Origin: Campylobacter volucris
Lineage (GTDB): Bacteria; Campylobacterota; Campylobacteria; Campylobacterales; Campylobacteraceae
Length of the DNA: 64,000 nucleotides
Direction: 5' to 3'
NCBI RefSeq assembly: GCF_008245045.1
Contig: NZ_CP043428.1
Location: forward strand, 1,426,001 to 1,490,000
Positions 61,499-64,000 of the stretch are shown here, one piece after another. The position numbers were made by a program, and so were the translations under genes. The notes beneath the pieces were generated by a model that saw only the letters and a program-made list of their open reading frames with translations, was not told the origin of the DNA and made no database searches. Within the stretch, counting starts at the first letter, position 1. Every line of letters begins with the position of its first letter.

Positions 61499-62223
61499 AC
61501 CAATGCTGCCATTGCAAATGCTGCTATCATTATCGCATCAATTCTATCTAAAATTCCACCATGACCTGGTATGAGATTTCCGCTATCTTTAATTCCTGCT
61601 TGTCTTTTAAAATAACTCTCAAGCAAATCCCCAATCACAGCAAAAATCGCAACAACTAAAGAAATATAAATACTTTTTACAACACTAAATTCAAAAGTAC
61701 CTATTATAGTTCCTAAAATTCCAGCACATACAATACCTCCAACAACCCCTTCTAAAGTTTTATTAGGACTTGTCGGTGAAAATGCTCTTTCGCCTATTAG
61801 TTTTCCTATAAAATAAGCCCCGCTATCACAAGCAACCACTATAGCTATAAGCCAAAACAATACAAACATACCCTCATAGCTTAAAACTTGATATAGCATT
61901 AAAATAGGCAAAGTCGGATAAATATATGGCATTAATTCGTTTAAATTATCACTTTTTTTATAAACTAAATACCCTAAAATCAAAATCACACCTGCTAATC
62001 CTACATAAAAAGGCTTATCTAAAATCACAGCAATAATAAAAACACCTAAGGCTAAAAAAACACTTGCGTATTTAGTTTTAAACATGGCTTTAGCTTCATT
62101 AAAAGCTAAAAAAAGTAAAATTCCAAAAAGTATAAAATTAATAAAAAAATTATCCAACAAAGCTATAACCAAAACAGCAACTATCATAATAATCGCACTT
62201 GCAATTCTTGTTTTAGAAAACAT
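61495..62223 (-). CDS. cdsA: Phosphatidate cytidylyltransferase
   Basis: CdsA makes CDP-diacylglycerol, the branch point of phospholipid synthesis. The 242-residue membrane protein has about eight segments and the family signature near the C-terminus, [20 protein letters not shown] and [14 protein letters not shown], with conserved Asp residues. [19 protein letters not shown] near 130-148 holds the substrate region. It lies 12 bases after the 106-residue gene and overlaps dxr by four bases. Confidence 0.95.
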   Translation of the reverse strand: MFSKTRIASAIIMIVAVLVIALLDNFFINFILFGILLFLAFNEAKAMFKTKYASVFLALGVFIIAVILDKPFYVGLAGVILILGYLVYKKSDNLNELMPYIYPTLPILMLYQVLSYEGMFVLFWLIAIVVACDSGAYFIGKLIGERAFSPTSPNKTLEGVVGGIVCAGILGTIIGTFEFSVVKSIYISLVVAIFAVIGDLLESYFKRQAGIKDSGNLIPGHGGILDRIDAIMIAAFAMAALV

Positions 62224-62235
62224 TTTTTTCCTTAT

Positions 62236-62556
62236 TTAAATACTCAAATCAAGCAAATGAGAGCTTTTTTTAACCTCTTCTTCTTGTTCTTGCTCATCAT
62301 CTTCTTCTTGAGCTTGCATATTTTTTTTAGAAGAATGTTTTTTTTCTTCCTCTTGTCTTTCTTTTACTTCATCGCTTAGCTCATGAGATTGATTAACCTT
62401 TTCAAGCTTTTCTACGGTTTTTTCTTTGGCTTGAAATTCGCTCATATTTACTAAAGTAGCAAAAGAATCCTTTGCAAGATCATTGCTTGCTTGCGCTGAA
62501 TGCACTGGTGCATTTTGATTAGCAAAATGTATGCCACCTATTTGACTTATAGGCAT
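62236..62556 (-). CDS. Charged coiled-coil-like protein (Cj1348c-like)
   Basis: This 106-residue protein is polar, with a charged, low-complexity second half: EVKERQEEEKKHSSKKN near 63-79, and EEDDEQEQEEEVKKS, ending in SHLLDLSI. The first third is QIGGIHFANQNAPVHSAQAS with a helical SFATLVNMSEF, similar in tone to flagellar or secreted small proteins but not matched to a family. It lacks a signal peptide. It lies between rqcH and cdsA, with gaps of two and 12 bases, in the same place as Cj1348c. Function unknown. Confidence 0.7.
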   Translation of the reverse strand: MPISQIGGIHFANQNAPVHSAQASNDLAKDSFATLVNMSEFQAKEKTVEKLEKVNQSHELSDEVKERQEEEKKHSSKKNMQAQEEDDEQEQEEEVKKSSHLLDLSI

Positions 62557-62558
62557 AT

Positions 62559-63863
62559 TTACTCCTTTAAAATGCTTAAAGTCTTGTAATTTGTATAATT
62601 TACAAAAGCTTTTTCTTTTATTTTAACAAAATTCTTACTAGTATAATCGACCAAATAAGTCCCAGAACTTAATTTTGAAAATTCCACACAAATTTTTGCT
62701 GCAAATTCTAACACCATTTGGCTTATTTTTAATTTATTTGAAGTGATGATAACATGCGCACTTGGATAATCTTTCACATGAAACCACAAATCATCTTTTT
62801 TTGCTATTTTTAACAAATATTCATTGGCTTTTTCATTGCGTCCTACACTGATTTTAAATCCATCTATGTAAAAACTACTCACCCCTGCATTTATTTCTTC
62901 TTTTTTCACTGCTTTAGTTTTTTTAGGCATTAAAATTTCAAGCTCATACAAAGAAAAACTTTTCACAATCATCGCTTTAAGATTAACCAAAAAATCTAAT
63001 TTTTCAGTCAAAATTTCTCGTTCGATGTTGATATTTTTAGCCTTTTGCTTAAGTTTTTTTGCCATTTTATAAAATTCATTAGCGCTGATTTTAGGAGTAT
63101 TTTCCAAATTGAAACTAAGCTCATTACCTTCAAAATCTTGCAAAGTAAAATTTCTTTGAAAATTTTGCAAAGAATTTAAATTTGCAAATAAAACATCTGC
63201 TTTCTTGCTCAATAAATTTGCATTTTCTATTAAGATTTCTTCTTTTTCTAAATCATTGATATTTTGCTCTAAAGTTTTAATCTTTTTATCTATATTTAAA
63301 ATCTTATTTTCTTTTATATTTTGCAATCTTTTTTGCTGAATTTCTTTGGATTTTTGTAAAAAATATGTATCAAAATCATCAATTTTTACAAATTCTTCTT
63401 TTATCTCAAAAGCTTTTAAAGCCTCTAGTTTTTCTCCTATTTTTACTACCCGATAGCTTTTATCTATATGCCTTAGAGCTTCTATGATAAAATCTTTCAT
63501 ATCGGTTATAATTACATTGGTATTTTTACCTGTAAATTCAAAGTAAATTCTTGCATCATAACTTTTATATGATTTTTCAGATAAAACATCAAAACACAAA
63601 ATTCTATTATTTTCTAAAACCTTTATATCTAAAATTTTTGCATTGGAAAAATATTTTTTAAGCATAAAATCAAATGGCGCATTGTAATTTTTAGCTTGGA
63701 TTTTATCTTTATAAATTGCACTATTAGCTCTAGTTAAATCCATGATAAAACTTTGATGATCTAAACTTAATTCTAAAATATTATCATCAAGTCTTTTTAG
63801 ATAATTTAGTCTTTTAAAGGATAAAAAATAATCTTTTATTTGTATTAAATCTGTATATTTCAT
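62559..63863 (-). CDS. NFACT/RqcH-like ribosome quality control protein
   Basis: The 434 residues match the Rqc2/FpbA (NFACT) family: an NFACT-N domain (LDDNILELSLDHQSFIMDLT near 25-44), a coiled-coil centre (residues 195-225, NIDKKIKTLEQNINDLEKEE), and the NFACT-R domain (GFKISVGRNEKANEYLL near 330, DDLWFHVKDYPSAHVII near 353-369). RqcH proteins add alanine tails to stalled chains on the large subunit; older annotation calls this fibronectin-binding. The epsilon-group form is shorter than the roughly 550 residues of Bacillus RqcH, lacking much of the middle. It begins the leftward operon. No ribosome site is seen before ATG 63863. Confidence 0.85.
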   Translation of the reverse strand: MKYTDLIQIKDYFLSFKRLNYLKRLDDNILELSLDHQSFIMDLTRANSAIYKDKIQAKNYNAPFDFMLKKYFSNAKILDIKVLENNRILCFDVLSEKSYKSYDARIYFEFTGKNTNVIITDMKDFIIEALRHIDKSYRVVKIGEKLEALKAFEIKEEFVKIDDFDTYFLQKSKEIQQKRLQNIKENKILNIDKKIKTLEQNINDLEKEEILIENANLLSKKADVLFANLNSLQNFQRNFTLQDFEGNELSFNLENTPKISANEFYKMAKKLKQKAKNINIEREILTEKLDFLVNLKAMIVKSFSLYELEILMPKKTKAVKKEEINAGVSSFYIDGFKISVGRNEKANEYLLKIAKKDDLWFHVKDYPSAHVIITSNKLKISQMVLEFAAKICVEFSKLSSGTYLVDYTSKNFVKIKEKAFVNYTNYKTLSILKE

Positions 63864-63870
63864 ACAAAGT

Positions 63871-63880
63871 ATTATAAAAT
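63871..63880. promoter_or_regulatory. Overlapping divergent -10 elements of rqcH and mobA
   Basis: ATTATAAAAT holds TATAAT on the minus strand (63876-63871) and TATAAAAT on the plus strand (63873-63880). Both would serve divergent genes only 41 bases apart. The minus-strand -10 ends eight bases before the rqcH ATG, which would make the message leaderless. Confidence 0.5.
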
Positions 63881-63904
63881 ATTTTAACCAATTTGTGAGG
63901 TTTT

Positions 63905-64000
63905 ATGGAAAAAATTCCTTATCCTTGTGTGATTTTATGTGGTGGAAAATCTTCTCGTATGGGGCAAGATAAAAGTTTATTAGAAGTTAATGGAAAAAAT
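63905..64000 (+). CDS. mobA: Molybdenum cofactor guanylyltransferase, N-terminal fragment
   Basis: The window ends after 32 codons. The visible part, MEKIPYPCVILCGGKSSRMG followed by QDKSLLEV, holds the nucleotide-binding L-C-G-G-K-S-S-R-M-G motif and the following lysine of the MobA nucleotidyltransferase family. MobA links GMP to molybdopterin to make the cofactor used by formate dehydrogenase and other periplasmic enzymes. It is divergent from rqcH, matching the Cj1349c-Cj1350 order in C. jejuni. GAGG lies four bases before the start. Confidence 0.88.
   Translation, partial: MEKIPYPCVILCGGKSSRMGQDKSLLEVNGKN

Overview
This 64 kb window is AT-rich, densely packed bacterial chromosome from a Campylobacter, most likely a member of the C. 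lari group rather than C. jejuni. The evidence is the gene content (Dba/DsbI, single-domain globin Cgb, Pgp1, CtsG, CfbpABC, tandem NhaA), sigma-54 and sigma-28 flagellar promoters, and gene blocks known from C. jejuni placed in a different order. The species call is inference; the genus call is strong. No insertion sequence, prophage, CRISPR array or long G tract was seen.

Left part (1-19800). A leftward operon carries tig, clpP, a degenerate GGDEF gene, def, comM, a NYN/OST-HTH gene and the start of a probable rmuC. It is divergent from folE-fliI. Behind fliI lies an islet of three little-known genes, each with its own flagellar-type promoter (sigma-54, sigma-28, sigma-54). Next come nifS-nifU (Fe-S assembly, with a Fur-box-like palindrome upstream), two tandem nhaA antiporter genes and tRNA-Glu. 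A leftward set follows: a LapB-like TPR gene, rnhA, rnc, aroC, an ATP-grasp-like gene and a TRIC-type channel gene.

Middle (19800-43700). dnaG and a PP-loop ATPase gene point right. pbpC and a bacterial alpha-2-macroglobulin lipoprotein gene point left. Then come two small exported paralogues, mscS and a beta-carbonic anhydrase, a BI-1 protein, secG-frr-pyrE-RDD-nrdB, dba-dsbI, pcm, a decayed acetyltransferase gene, an alpha-carbonic anhydrase, and typA with a membrane protein.

Right part (43700-64000). A sigma-54 hook operon (Cj0040-like, fliK, flgD, flgE) is followed by the SRP RNA gene, an HD-domain gene and a class III Fic gene. An iron and heme block comes next: the CfbpABC ferric-iron importer, globin Cgb, a HbpS/GlcG-like exported protein and a PvdE-type ABC exporter. 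The last two sit at the tail of a long leftward operon rqcH, a coiled-coil gene, cdsA, dxr, pgp1, tsaD and ctsG. The window ends inside mobA.

The most notable observations are two internal homologies in the hook operon. The small first protein matches a domain inside FliK, and FlgD and FlgE share the same inserted domain. Also notable are the sigma-54/sigma-28 islet of unknown genes and the exporter/HbpS pair.
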